NCBI GenBank assembly: GCA_017983675.1
Contig: JAGOAZ010000015.1
Location: 1-64,000, forward strand
Reading direction: 5' to 3'
DNA from: Fluviicola sp.
Lineage (GTDB): Bacteria; Bacteroidota; Bacteroidia; Flavobacteriales_D; Crocinitomicaceae
DNA length: 64,000 nucleotides
A program made the translations under genes and the position numbers. Below, in pieces: positions 27,066-35,010 of this stretch. Within the stretch, counting starts at the first letter, position 1. Each line of letters starts with the position of its first letter. The notes beneath the pieces are model-generated. The model searched no databases, was not told the DNA's origin, and saw nothing but the letters and a program-made list of their open reading frames with translations.

Positions 27066-27092
27066 TTGATAATCACAAGTATTGTATCTTTG
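27066..27092 (+). promoter_or_regulatory. Candidate ahpC promoter
   Basis: TATCTTTG (27085-27092) matches the TAnnTTTG -7 consensus, with TTG at 27066-27068 upstream by 16 bp. Transcription would start near 27098, giving an AT-rich leader of about 90 bases to the ahpC ATG. A half-palindrome ATCG-N7-CTAT just downstream of the oxyR start weakly recalls an OxyR site. Confidence 0.5.
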
Positions 27093-27186
27093 TCTCGTAA
27101 AATTGATGAACAAATGTAAAAAGCAAGTGTTAATCAGTAAATTTGTAAGAGAAATAACTTTTAATTTTAACATAAAAACAAACAAG

Positions 27187-27807
27187 ATGAGTGTAGTAGG
27201 TAAAAAATTCCCATCAGTAGCGATTAACGCAATAGACGAAATGGGTGACACATTTCAATTAGACATTTTAAAGCATGCAGTTGACAACAAGAAAAAAGTA
27301 TTGTTATTCTGGTACCCAAAAGATTTCACATTTGTTTGTCCAACAGAAATTCACGCATTCCAAGCAGCTTCAGAAGAATTTGCGAAAAGAAACACTGTAA
27401 TCGTTGGTGCTTCATGTGATACAGCAGAAGTTCACTTTGCATGGTTAAATACAGCAAAAGACAACGGAGGAATTGAAGGAGTTAAGTTTCCAATTTTAGC
27501 AGATTCAACACGTCGTTTAGCGCAAGAATTAGACATTTTGGATTACGATATGTTTGACGAAGACGGATCAGAAGGTGACAATGTTACTTACCGTGCAACG
27601 TATTTAATTGACGAAGAAGGAACTGTTTTCCATGAATCAATCAACCACATGCCAGTTGGAAGAAACGTTGCTGAGTATATTCGTTTAGTAGATGCATACA
27701 CACATGTGCAACAACACGGAGAAGTTTGTCCTGCAAACTGGGAAGAAGGAAAAGACGCAATGAAAGCTGACAGAAACAGTACAGCTGATTATTTAAGCAA
27801 ACACTAA
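27187..27807 (+). CDS. ahpC: Alkyl hydroperoxide reductase / 2-Cys peroxiredoxin AhpC
   Basis: 206 aa from the ATG at 27187. The peroxidatic Cys is C51 in FVCPTE and the resolving Cys is C181 in EVCPANW, so this is a typical 2-Cys peroxiredoxin that reduces H2O2 and organic peroxides. The length is close to the family's ~190-210. No ahpF lies nearby; instead a thioredoxin-like protein follows 11 bp later and is the likely reductant. Divergent oxyR makes peroxide induction likely. Confidence 0.95.
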   Translation: MSVVGKKFPSVAINAIDEMGDTFQLDILKHAVDNKKKVLLFWYPKDFTFVCPTEIHAFQAASEEFAKRNTVIVGASCDTAEVHFAWLNTAKDNGGIEGVKFPILADSTRRLAQELDILDYDMFDEDGSEGDNVTYRATYLIDEEGTVFHESINHMPVGRNVAEYIRLVDAYTHVQQHGEVCPANWEEGKDAMKADRNSTADYLSKH

Positions 27808-27818
27808 TTTAAACAATC

Positions 27819-28133
27819 ATGTTTACAGAGTTAACGGAAGACAATTTAGAAACATTATTGAACAGCAATGCGAAAGTAATGGTTCAATACGGCGCAGCAT
27901 GGTGTGGTAATTGTAAAATTACAAAGCCAAAATTCAAGCGCATGGCAGAAGAAAATTCAGACATTGAATTTTACTATGTAGATGCAGAAAAATTACCAAA
28001 TTCACGTCAATTTGCGGATGTTTCCAATTTACCAACTTTCGCTGGCTTTGTGAATGGTCAATTAGTTAAGCAACTACAAGGAAACAAAGTAGAAATCATT
28101 CAAGAAGTGCGCGATGCGGTTACCAATCATTAA
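27819..28133 (+). CDS. Thioredoxin-family protein
   Basis: 104 aa thioredoxin fold. The active site is WCGNC with C29 and C32, and a cis-proline lies in NLPTF near residue 71. The dipeptide between the cysteines is Gly-Asn rather than the Gly-Pro of canonical thioredoxin, which may shift the redox potential. It probably recycles AhpC, its upstream neighbour. Its last 20 bases overlap the DUF6952 gene. Confidence 0.92.
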   Translation: MFTELTEDNLETLLNSNAKVMVQYGAAWCGNCKITKPKFKRMAEENSDIEFYYVDAEKLPNSRQFADVSNLPTFAGFVNGQLVKQLQGNKVEIIQEVRDAVTNH

Positions 28134-28371
28134 ACACATGGTTAGCTTTATCGAAGCTAACGATGAAGATTATGTCAACGAGACAATCGAAACTTTGGAG
28201 CATTTAATCGAAGCTCCGGGATTGAAAGACGAGGAACTCGATGTTATTGGTGAGTTATTGTCAAATTTCTCAGGTGCTGTAGATGTTCACAAGGATATGA
28301 AGACAGGCAAGTCGCAACGCGATGCACTCAATGATTTCATGAAACGAGTTACCGGTTCAATTGACAAATAA
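28114..28371 (+). CDS. DUF6952-family small protein
   Basis: 85-aa helical acidic protein opening MRLPIIKHMVSFIEANDEDYVNETIETLEHL. This family is a regular third member of the Bacteroidota ahpC-trx operon; its function is unknown. The start at 28114 overlaps the thioredoxin gene in another frame; the internal ATG at 28138 is an alternative but would lose the conserved RLPIIKH opening. It ends just before an intrinsic terminator. Confidence 0.8.
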   Translation: MRLPIIKHMVSFIEANDEDYVNETIETLEHLIEAPGLKDEELDVIGELLSNFSGAVDVHKDMKTGKSQRDALNDFMKRVTGSIDK

Positions 28372-28377
28372 AAAATT

Positions 28378-28406
28378 ACAGGCTGTCCTTTCGACAGCCT
28401 GTTTTG
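28378..28406. terminator. Intrinsic terminator of the ahpC operon
   Basis: ACAGGCTGTC, loop CTTTC, GACAGCCTGT, then TTTTGTTTT. It is a perfect 10-bp stem with a T-run, lying between the convergent ahpC operon and the 28409 gene. Confidence 0.9.
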
Positions 28407-28408
28407 TT

Positions 28409-29101
28409 TTAACCTATTTTATTCATCAAGTTGAAAAGTGAAAATAACAATCCCCCGACAGTAAACATCAAAACCGAAGTTACTGTTACTTGAAAGCGGT
28501 CTTTGTCAGTTCTAATTTGTGTAAAATAGTACAAAGGAACATAGACAAAGGTGAAAATTGACACACCTGATAACATTAATATTCCTGCAAATGGCCAGTG
28601 CATTATTTTAAATAATACACCTAATGAAGCTGAAATCCCCAATAAAAATCCAAAACTCAATACTAATTTTTCTGTTTTCTTCGTGTCTTCCTTTAGTTTC
28701 AATAAAATGAGTAAAGGCAAAAACAGTAGCGAGAACAACAAGACGGCTATTACAAATAAAAATGCTGCACCAGGTAAGTGAAAGATTTTAAAGATTGAAA
28801 ATAACAGCATAAAAACTGTCACCAAAACACTGGTCAAATACATCGTTTTTTTCATGGCATAATAATTTTTAAAGGTTAATAATAAAATCGTTTCCTGCTC
28901 AATTTCAACTAAATTTTCGTTGAAAAATCGCGGGAAAACAGCATTTAAAAATTGGTGAAAATCGTCATCTTCTCCCATTTCGTTTTCAATGATACAGCAC
29001 ATGTGATCAAGTAGGTTATATTGCAGATCTTCAATAGTCACCCCACGTGCTTTTATTTCATCGAAAACAACTTCAACTTGCTCATCGGTCAGCTTAACCA
29101 T
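28409..29101 (-). CDS. Membrane protein co-encoded with PadR
   Basis: 230 aa. The N-terminal ~85 residues are soluble and acidic (LTDEQVEVVFDEIKARG...LQYNLLDHMCCIIE), resembling the N-terminal helical domain found in PadR-linked membrane proteins. Six hydrophobic segments follow, with two related halves each carrying FKI-H-PGA/PFA (FKIFHLPGAAFLF and FKIMHWPFAGILM). Function unknown. Its start overlaps the padR stop by 8 bp, so the regulator and the membrane protein form one unit. Confidence 0.72.
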   Translation of the reverse strand: MVKLTDEQVEVVFDEIKARGVTIEDLQYNLLDHMCCIIENEMGEDDDFHQFLNAVFPRFFNENLVEIEQETILLLTFKNYYAMKKTMYLTSVLVTVFMLLFSIFKIFHLPGAAFLFVIAVLLFSLLFLPLLILLKLKEDTKKTEKLVLSFGFLLGISASLGVLFKIMHWPFAGILMLSGVSIFTFVYVPLYYFTQIRTDKDRFQVTVTSVLMFTVGGLLFSLFNLMNKIG

Positions 29102-29438
29102 TTGCAGCAGCAGTTTCCAAATTCAACAAGAAACGCATCGTCATCATAAAATCAGAAAACTCGTTCACCTTCTCTTTCGCTGAAATTGATCCTTTTTCGG
29201 TAAGTGAATAATATTTTCGTACCCGCTTACCAATAAATTCTTCTTGTGTTGTCACTTCACCTTGTTTTTCAAGTGCATGCAAAAGCGGATAAAGTGCACC
29301 TTCAGTAATCTGAATTTTCTCACTACTCAACATTTTTACACGTTGGGTTATCTCGTAACCGTACATTTTACCTTGCTCTTTCAACAAGTTGAGGACAATT
29401 GTTTTTAAGGTCCCTTTTATTAGTTCTGAAGAATACAT
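29094..29438 (-). CDS. PadR-family transcriptional regulator
   Basis: 114 aa from the ATG at 29438. The winged helix is plain: LKGTLKTIVLNLLKEQGKMYGYEITQRV, then TEGALYPLLHALEKQGEVT, then GKRVRKYYSLTEKG. PadR proteins are usually repressors of neighbouring membrane or transport genes. Here it is the first gene of a two-gene unit with the 28409 membrane protein. A perfect palindrome at 29447-29469 overlaps its promoter, suggesting autorepression. Confidence 0.9.
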   Translation of the reverse strand: MYSSELIKGTLKTIVLNLLKEQGKMYGYEITQRVKMLSSEKIQITEGALYPLLHALEKQGEVTTQEEFIGKRVRKYYSLTEKGSISAKEKVNEFSDFMMTMRFLLNLETAAANG

Positions 29439-29446
29439 AGGACAAA

Positions 29447-29469
29447 TATACATAACTTTCTTATGTATA
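29447..29469. promoter_or_regulatory. Palindromic operator candidate overlapping the padR promoter
   Basis: TATACATAA - CTTTC - TTATGTATA is a perfect inverted repeat with 9-bp arms. The minus-strand -7 box TATATTTG (29443-29450) overlaps its inner edge, and the padR ATG (29438) begins four bases after that box. Bound repressor would block RNA polymerase. Confidence 0.6.
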
Positions 29470-29547
29470 ATGAAAAACAGTTAAAAATGTTACAATATAT
29501 TTTTTTGAAATCAACTTTTTGCTTAATTTAAATAAGAAAGTTTGAAA

Positions 29548-29850
29548 ATGGGAGCGAAAAAATTAGAAGTATTTAACGCAATTGAATGTAGATATGCAGC
29601 ATTGGGGTTTGTCGTTTCGGCACCAGCACGGATTGTGATATTGAAGTATTTGATGGAGCAACAAATAATAAATGGACCTTTATTGTTAAAAGTAATTCCA
29701 TTAAACAAAAAAACGATCAATCAACATATTAAAGTCTTGGAACGCGCAGGATTGATAACTGGTTTTTATGTTGGGAAAAGCTATTACTGGAAGGTAAACG
29801 AGCAATGTTTGGATGATTTAGGCAAGATATCATGGGTTTTTGAAAGTTAA
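29548..29850 (+). CDS. ArsR-like winged-helix regulator
   Basis: 100 aa from the ATG at 29548 (a TTG six bases earlier is less likely). ALGFVVSAPARIVILKYLMEQQ then LLLKVIPLNKKTINQHIKVLERAGLITGFYVGKSYYWKV is a winged helix of ArsR type. No metal-binding cysteine pair is seen in the recognition-helix region, so it may not sense metals. It is a single gene, divergent from padR. The target is unknown. Confidence 0.75.
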   Translation: MGAKKLEVFNAIECRYAALGFVVSAPARIVILKYLMEQQIINGPLLLKVIPLNKKTINQHIKVLERAGLITGFYVGKSYYWKVNEQCLDDLGKISWVFES

Positions 29851-29948
29851 AAATGGTGTCAGTCTGCAGCTTTACCACCATTTACCCGGGTAACTAATAT
29901 TCGAACAAACTCCACCCTTTTCTTGTTTCTAAACCGTAAATTTACACC

Positions 29949-31415
29949 ATGAAGAAAAAAGCACTCGTAATAGGTTCTGGAATTGCTGGATTAGCAAGTG
30001 CAATAAGACTTGCAACAAAAGGTTATGAAGTTGCTATTTATGAAGCCAATAGTTATCCTGGTGGAAAATTAACCACCTTGCAATTGGGGAAATACCGTTT
30101 CGATGCTGGGCCTTCCCTATTCACTTTGCCAAACTTAGTCGAGGAATTATTCCGAATTGCTCATAAAAATCCTGCCGATTATTTTGACTACCAGCAACTA
30201 GAAACAGCTTGTCATTACTTTTTCGAGGACGGAACTTTTTTGAAATTTTATGCTGATAAAACAAAACTTTTGCATGAAGTTGAAGAGAAGTTAGGTGTGG
30301 GTGCAACTCCATTAAAAAAACATTTTGATCGAAGTGAACTTATCTATAAAGCGACTAGTAAAACGTTTTTGGAACAATCGCTACACAAACCATCGAGTTA
30401 CCTGTCGAAAGACATTTTGAACACCATCGCGCACATTCCATGGTTGAACATCTTTACGACCATGCATCAAGCCAATGAAAAAGCGCTGAATCATCCCAAA
30501 TTAGTTCAGATATTTGATCGTTATGCAACTTACAATGGTTCGAATCCGTATGCCGCGCCGGGTATTCTGACTATCATTCCGCACTTGGAACATGGCATAG
30601 GAACCTTTTTTCCAACCAAAGGAATGCATTCAATTACAACTGCTTTAGTCCAGCTAGCGCAAGAATTGGGTGTTGTATTTCATTACAACCAACGTGTGGA
30701 CGAAATCGTCGTTGAAAACAAAGAAATTATCGGAATTAGAATAGATGAAACGCAAGTTTTAGCGGATGTTGTCGTTTGCAACAGTGACGTGAAACCTGCC
30801 TATCAATTTTTATTACCAACCACAAAAGCTCCTAAAAAGACGATGCAACAAGAACCTAGTAGTTCGGCGATGATCTTTTATTGGGGAATAAAAAAGGAAT
30901 TTCCGCAACTTGATGTGCACAACATCTTTTTCTCGGACGATTATAAAAAAGAGTTCAACACCATTTTCAACGACTTAACTGTCGATACCGACCCTACTGT
31001 TTACGTTCATATTGCTTCGAAAATTGTCAAAGAAGACGCACCTGAAAATAGCGAAGCTTGGTTTGTTATGGTCAACGTTCCCAGTAACCAAGGTCAAGAT
31101 TGGAACGAATTGCGAGGAGTTATCCGCCAACGAATTATTGATAAATTGAACCGTTTACTGAACGAAGACATGGAGTCGATAATTGAAGTAGAAGATTACT
31201 TAGATCCGATTAGAATTGAAGAACGAACGAGCAGTTTCAAAGGTGCATTGTATGGAGCAAGTTCCAACGATCGAATGGCTGCTTTTTTCAGACATCCCAA
31301 CTTTTCCAAAATAAAAGGCTTGTATTTTGCTGGCGGAAGCGTTCACCCTGGAGGCGGAATACCACTTTGTCTTTTATCGGCAAAAATTGCTTGTAATTTA
31401 ATTCCAAACGCATGA
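29949..31415 (+). CDS. Carotenoid desaturase (CrtI/CrtD family)
   Basis: 488 aa. The FAD-binding GSGIAGLASAIRLATKGYEV is at the N-terminus, followed by YPGGKL and FDAGPSLFTLP, and the C-terminal FAGGSVHPGGGIPLCLLSAK is the CrtI-family signature. It oxidises carotenoid precursors in the membrane. The residues around DAGPSLFT are closer to CrtD-type hydroxycarotenoid 3,4-desaturases than to phytoene desaturase, but I cannot settle this. No other crt gene lies next to it, which is unusual; a small lipoprotein gene overlaps its end by 4 bp. A TAAATTTA box sits four bases before the ATG. Confidence 0.85.
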   Translation: MKKKALVIGSGIAGLASAIRLATKGYEVAIYEANSYPGGKLTTLQLGKYRFDAGPSLFTLPNLVEELFRIAHKNPADYFDYQQLETACHYFFEDGTFLKFYADKTKLLHEVEEKLGVGATPLKKHFDRSELIYKATSKTFLEQSLHKPSSYLSKDILNTIAHIPWLNIFTTMHQANEKALNHPKLVQIFDRYATYNGSNPYAAPGILTIIPHLEHGIGTFFPTKGMHSITTALVQLAQELGVVFHYNQRVDEIVVENKEIIGIRIDETQVLADVVVCNSDVKPAYQFLLPTTKAPKKTMQQEPSSSAMIFYWGIKKEFPQLDVHNIFFSDDYKKEFNTIFNDLTVDTDPTVYVHIASKIVKEDAPENSEAWFVMVNVPSNQGQDWNELRGVIRQRIIDKLNRLLNEDMESIIEVEDYLDPIRIEERTSSFKGALYGASSNDRMAAFFRHPNFSKIKGLYFAGGSVHPGGGIPLCLLSAKIACNLIPNA

Positions 31416-31627
31416 GAAAAAGAGCTTTTATAAGTTTAACTGTAGTAAGTTTATCACTTATCGGTTGCAAACAAAAACACACGTGCGCCTGTACAAATCC
31501 TGGAGGTGTATTTGAAACCCATATTATTAAAGGGACGGTTTCAGAAGCAAAAGAGAAATGTGCTGAAATTGATGCATCGCACCAAACAATGCCTTGGTCG
31601 GAAACGTTTTGTGAGTTAGTTGATTAA
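31412..31627 (+). CDS. Small lipoprotein
   Basis: 71 aa with a signal peptide and lipobox LIGC at residues ~16-19. The mature part has five further cysteines (HTCACTNPGG, EKCAEI, TFCELVD), suggesting disulphides. Unrecognised family, seen here only by pattern. It overlaps the desaturase stop (ATGA) and is convergent with the LacI gene, sharing the last four bases. Confidence 0.7.
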   Translation: MRKRAFISLTVVSLSLIGCKQKHTCACTNPGGVFETHIIKGTVSEAKEKCAEIDASHQTMPWSETFCELVD

Positions 31628-32616
31628 TGTGAGCCTCGCGCAATAAAATCGCAAGCTATTAATGTATGCTTGCGTTGTTCAGTAGATACTGCTAAACGAT
31701 TCATCAAACGCGCAACTGTTTCTGCTCCAATCAATGAAATTTGTTGATGCAAGGCTGAAACTGGAGGAGAAACGTATTCAAATGCCTCAACATCATCGAA
31801 CGAAATCAACTTCAAATCTTTACCTAAAATATAATTCGTTTGATTCATAGCCGTTACAAACGCAAGTGTCGATCGATTTGCTATTGAAACGATGGAAGTA
31901 ACACCTCGCTGAACAAGTTGGTTGATCAAATTCACATTATTTTCCAAATCATTGGATACTGCATGAAATGACAAAGGAATGGATTGGTTACGACAACTTG
32001 TTTCCAAACCTGATTTTCGTAATTGTATTGTCATTGCATCTGTATTTTCAGGATGAATAACGGCTAAAGCTGTTGGCCTTTCTGAAAAGAACTCAATTAT
32101 CCGCGCTGCTTCATGTTGGTTGTCAATCCCCACAAAATCAGCATGCTCATCCCCTATTCGATCGACCCAAACAACTGGAATTGGTGTTTGATCAAGTATC
32201 GTTTTTAATGCTGGAATCTCATTACACGGTGAAATAATCAAGGCATCTACGGATCGTAAAATCAGTTCTTGCATCAATTTCAATTCCATTTCCGGATCAT
32301 CGTTGGTGCTCACAATAAACAAGCTAAAACCTTTTGCATACAAGGCTTCTTGAATCGATTTACTCAATTCCGAATAAAACGGATTAGAAATATCAGCCAA
32401 CACAAGCCCTATCGTATGGGTTTTTCCTTCGCGTAAACTTTTCGCAAAGTAATTCGGTACGTAATTTAATTCTTTGGCTTTAGCTAAAATTAATTGCTGT
32501 GTCTTCGTACTGATATTAAATTGCCTTCCCTTTCCATTCAATACAAATGAAACGGTTGACTTTGAAATATTCAAACTATCAGCAATATCGGCAAGCGAAG
32601 TTCTTTTGTTGGTCAT
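31624..32616 (-). CDS. LacI-family transcriptional regulator
   Basis: 330 aa. The HTH TSLADIADSLNISKSTVSFVLNGKG is followed by the hinge NYVPNYFAKSLREGKTHTIGLVLADISNPFY and a periplasmic-binding-protein-like sensor domain ending FISFDDVEAFEYVSPPVSALHQ-type motifs. It would bind a small ligand, often a sugar. No sugar transport or catabolic gene is adjacent, so the target is elsewhere. It starts 9 bp after nadK, so it may be co-transcribed with nadK and the CBS gene. Confidence 0.9.
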   Translation of the reverse strand: MTNKRTSLADIADSLNISKSTVSFVLNGKGRQFNISTKTQQLILAKAKELNYVPNYFAKSLREGKTHTIGLVLADISNPFYSELSKSIQEALYAKGFSLFIVSTNDDPEMELKLMQELILRSVDALIISPCNEIPALKTILDQTPIPVVWVDRIGDEHADFVGIDNQHEAARIIEFFSERPTALAVIHPENTDAMTIQLRKSGLETSCRNQSIPLSFHAVSNDLENNVNLINQLVQRGVTSIVSIANRSTLAFVTAMNQTNYILGKDLKLISFDDVEAFEYVSPPVSALHQQISLIGAETVARLMNRLAVSTEQRKHTLIACDFIARGSH

Positions 32617-32625
32617 TCTGTTGAA

Positions 32626-33504
32626 TTAATTTCGGCTATCCAAGCCCCAAAGCATTTTGTTACGAATGGTATCCAAGAAATTGGTGTCCTCCAACTTAAT
32701 CACATTGATCATATATTCGGCTTTCTTAATCAACACTTCTTCGCGTTGATGAATGTTTTTGGAAACACCATCTAAGGAAACCAAATAATTGCGTTCTCTT
32801 CCTTCAACGCTTAAGCGAATGGGCATTTTATCAGGAACTACAACCGGACGAACATTCAAATTATGTGGCGCAACTGGCGTTAAAATGTGAACTTGGCAAC
32901 CAGGTGTGATGATTGGTCCGCCACAACTTAAATTATAAGCTGTTGAACCTGTTGGTGTTGCAACGATTAATCCGTCAGCCCAATAAGAATTCAAGTATTT
33001 ATCATCCAAATAAGCATGAACCGTAATCATCGAAGAAGTATCTTTTTTCAACAACGCAACTTCGTTCATCGCAACATTATCATTACCAAATAATTCCCGT
33101 TCGGTTTCTACTCGAATCAAGGAACGTTGCTGGTATTCGTATCTTTTTTGAAAAATCAATTCCATCGCTTCTTCAAAAAAAGCATCGCCAATGTTCGCAA
33201 GAAATCCCAATCGCCCTAAATTTATTCCTAAAATAGGCACTTGAGAATTTCGAATATAACTTACCGTTTTTAAAAACGTTCCGTCACCACCAATACTAAA
33301 TGCCAAATCGATTCCTTTGTGAAAATCCTCATGACACGTAAATTCATCAGCCGTCAATCCCAAATTGGCTTTTTTAATCAATTGCTCTTTCAAAACTTTT
33401 TCGAGGACAATTGACCAACCAAAACGTTCGCAAACGGCAAAAAACCGTTGAAAAACAGGAATGGTCTGTTTCGTGATTTTCTTACTGTATATCGCTATTC
33501 GCAT
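32626..33504 (-). CDS. nadK: NAD kinase
   Basis: 292 aa from the ATG at 33504; a TTG at 33510 is an alternative. SIGGDGTFLKTV is the phosphate-binding GGDGT motif, GINLGRLGFLANI follows, MNEVAL carries the NE motif, and DGLIVATPTGSTAYNLSCGGPII is the catalytic glycine-rich region. It phosphorylates NAD to NADP with ATP. The CBS gene stop lies just upstream with a near overlap, so they form an operon. Confidence 0.95.
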   Translation of the reverse strand: MRIAIYSKKITKQTIPVFQRFFAVCERFGWSIVLEKVLKEQLIKKANLGLTADEFTCHEDFHKGIDLAFSIGGDGTFLKTVSYIRNSQVPILGINLGRLGFLANIGDAFFEEAMELIFQKRYEYQQRSLIRVETERELFGNDNVAMNEVALLKKDTSSMITVHAYLDDKYLNSYWADGLIVATPTGSTAYNLSCGGPIITPGCQVHILTPVAPHNLNVRPVVVPDKMPIRLSVEGRERNYLVSLDGVSKNIHQREEVLIKKAEYMINVIKLEDTNFLDTIRNKMLWGLDSRN

Positions 33505-33506
33505 GA

Positions 33507-34169
33507 TCAAATATTTAAATAATTCATCAAGGCATCAAAACGGAATTGTACATCATCTTCATCTGTCGTTCGTTGAAAACTTGCTTTCACGGAGATATCG
33601 TAACGTTCAAATGAACGTAAAATACGACTCAAATCAGTTTCAGATATTTTCAAAGTCAATTCAATTTTTGTTGAATCATCATTCGATAAAATCGCAGAAG
33701 ACAAAATTTTAGCTTGGTTACTTTCAACGATTTGTGCAATTTGTGCCAACGAATAATCGACACGATTCATTTCCAAAACTACAATTGCTCCAGGCTCATT
33801 GATACTTGACGTTTTCGCTAAAAATGCCACTAATTGGTGGACGCTGGTACAACCTTGGTATTGTTCCGTTTCGTCCAAAATAGGTAAAACAGAAATTTTA
33901 TGTTCTGCCATTTTCGATAAAACCTCGTAAATATGAGCGTTCTCATGTATGTAAGGCCGTGGTAAATGGTCAAACAATTCATCCAAAGAAAGCGCAGGAT
34001 CTTTCTTATCCAAGATATCGGATTCAGAAACCAAGCCCACAAAGTTCCCGTTTTTCAAAACAGGTAAATGGGAAACTTTAAATTCTTCCATCCAATTTAG
34101 TGCCTTCTCACCTGAATCAGTGTGAATTAATGGCGGAATTTCGTCTGTAATTACTTCTTTTGCTATCAT
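33507..34169 (-). CDS. CBS-domain protein
   Basis: 220 aa from the ATG at 34169 (MIAKEVITDEIPPL); nine more codons upstream are possible but uncharacteristic. Two CBS repeats cover ~1-130: LPVLKNGNFVGLVSESDIL and ISVLPILDETEQYQGCTSVHQLVAFL. The C-terminal ~85 residues, with IVVLEMNRVDYSLAQIAQIV, look like an ACT-like domain. CBS pairs bind adenosyl compounds, so the protein may sense nucleotides next to NAD kinase. This CBS-nadK pair divergent from pdxJ is a common arrangement in Flavobacteriia. Confidence 0.85.
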   Translation of the reverse strand: MIAKEVITDEIPPLIHTDSGEKALNWMEEFKVSHLPVLKNGNFVGLVSESDILDKKDPALSLDELFDHLPRPYIHENAHIYEVLSKMAEHKISVLPILDETEQYQGCTSVHQLVAFLAKTSSINEPGAIVVLEMNRVDYSLAQIAQIVESNQAKILSSAILSNDDSTKIELTLKISETDLSRILRSFERYDISVKASFQRTTDEDDVQFRFDALMNYLNI

Positions 34170-34230
34170 GACTAGTGCCAAAATACTAAAATTCAAGCTA
34201 TCTTCGTATCAGTTTTGAAAAAATTGTGAA

Positions 34231-34947
34231 ATGACGAAATTAAGTGTGAACATAAACAAGATTGCAACCATCCGAAATGCACGTGGTGGTAACACGCCAA
34301 ACGTTGAAACTGTTGCGATTGATTGCGAGCGATTTGGTGCTGCTGGCATCACTGTTCACCCGCGTCCTGACGAACGACACATAACGGGAAAAGACGTTGC
34401 TGACTTAGCAAAAGTTGTTACCACAGAATTCAATATCGAAGGTTATCCCGATGCTCGTTTCATGGAATTAATCAAGACCTATCGCCCAGCACAAGCAACA
34501 TTGGTTCCAGATCCACCGCACGTGTTAACGAGCAATGCTGGTTGGGATACTGAAACGCACTTGGAAAGTCTAACAGCAATCATTTCAGAATTGAAATCAC
34601 TCGGTGTACGCACGTCAATCTTTGTTGATACGCAGCTAAAAAACATTGAATACGCAGCTAAAACTGGCGTTGACCGTATAGAATTGTACACAGGGCCTTA
34701 CGCGGAAGAATTTAAATCCGATAAAGAACATGCAATTGCGCCATTTGTTGCCGCAGCAAATTTAGCGCATGAACTTGGAATGGGTATTAATGCAGGTCAC
34801 GATTTAAATCAAGAAAATCTCCGTTTTTTCAAAGAAAACATTCCACATTTAGCAGAAGTATCCATTGGACATGCGTTGATTTCTGATGCTTTGTACCTCG
34901 GTTTGGAAAACACCATACAACGTTATACGCATTTATTACGCGATTAA
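34231..34947 (+). CDS. pdxJ: Pyridoxine 5'-phosphate synthase PdxJ
   Basis: 238 aa, the usual length. [22 protein letters not shown], then [16 protein letters not shown] with the phosphate-binding Arg and catalytic His region, and the end [17 protein letters not shown] mark PdxJ. It condenses 1-deoxyxylulose 5-phosphate with 3-amino-2-oxopropyl phosphate to give PNP in vitamin B6 synthesis. Monocistronic; divergent from the CBS-nadK unit. Confidence 0.96.
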   Translation: MTKLSVNINKIATIRNARGGNTPNVETVAIDCERFGAAGITVHPRPDERHITGKDVADLAKVVTTEFNIEGYPDARFMELIKTYRPAQATLVPDPPHVLTSNAGWDTETHLESLTAIISELKSLGVRTSIFVDTQLKNIEYAAKTGVDRIELYTGPYAEEFKSDKEHAIAPFVAAANLAHELGMGINAGHDLNQENLRFFKENIPHLAEVSIGHALISDALYLGLENTIQRYTHLLRD

Positions 34948-35010
34948 TTTTGTTCAAATTTCTTAGCAAATAAAAAAAATCGTGTTATATTCAAGACTTA
35001 AAAAATAATT

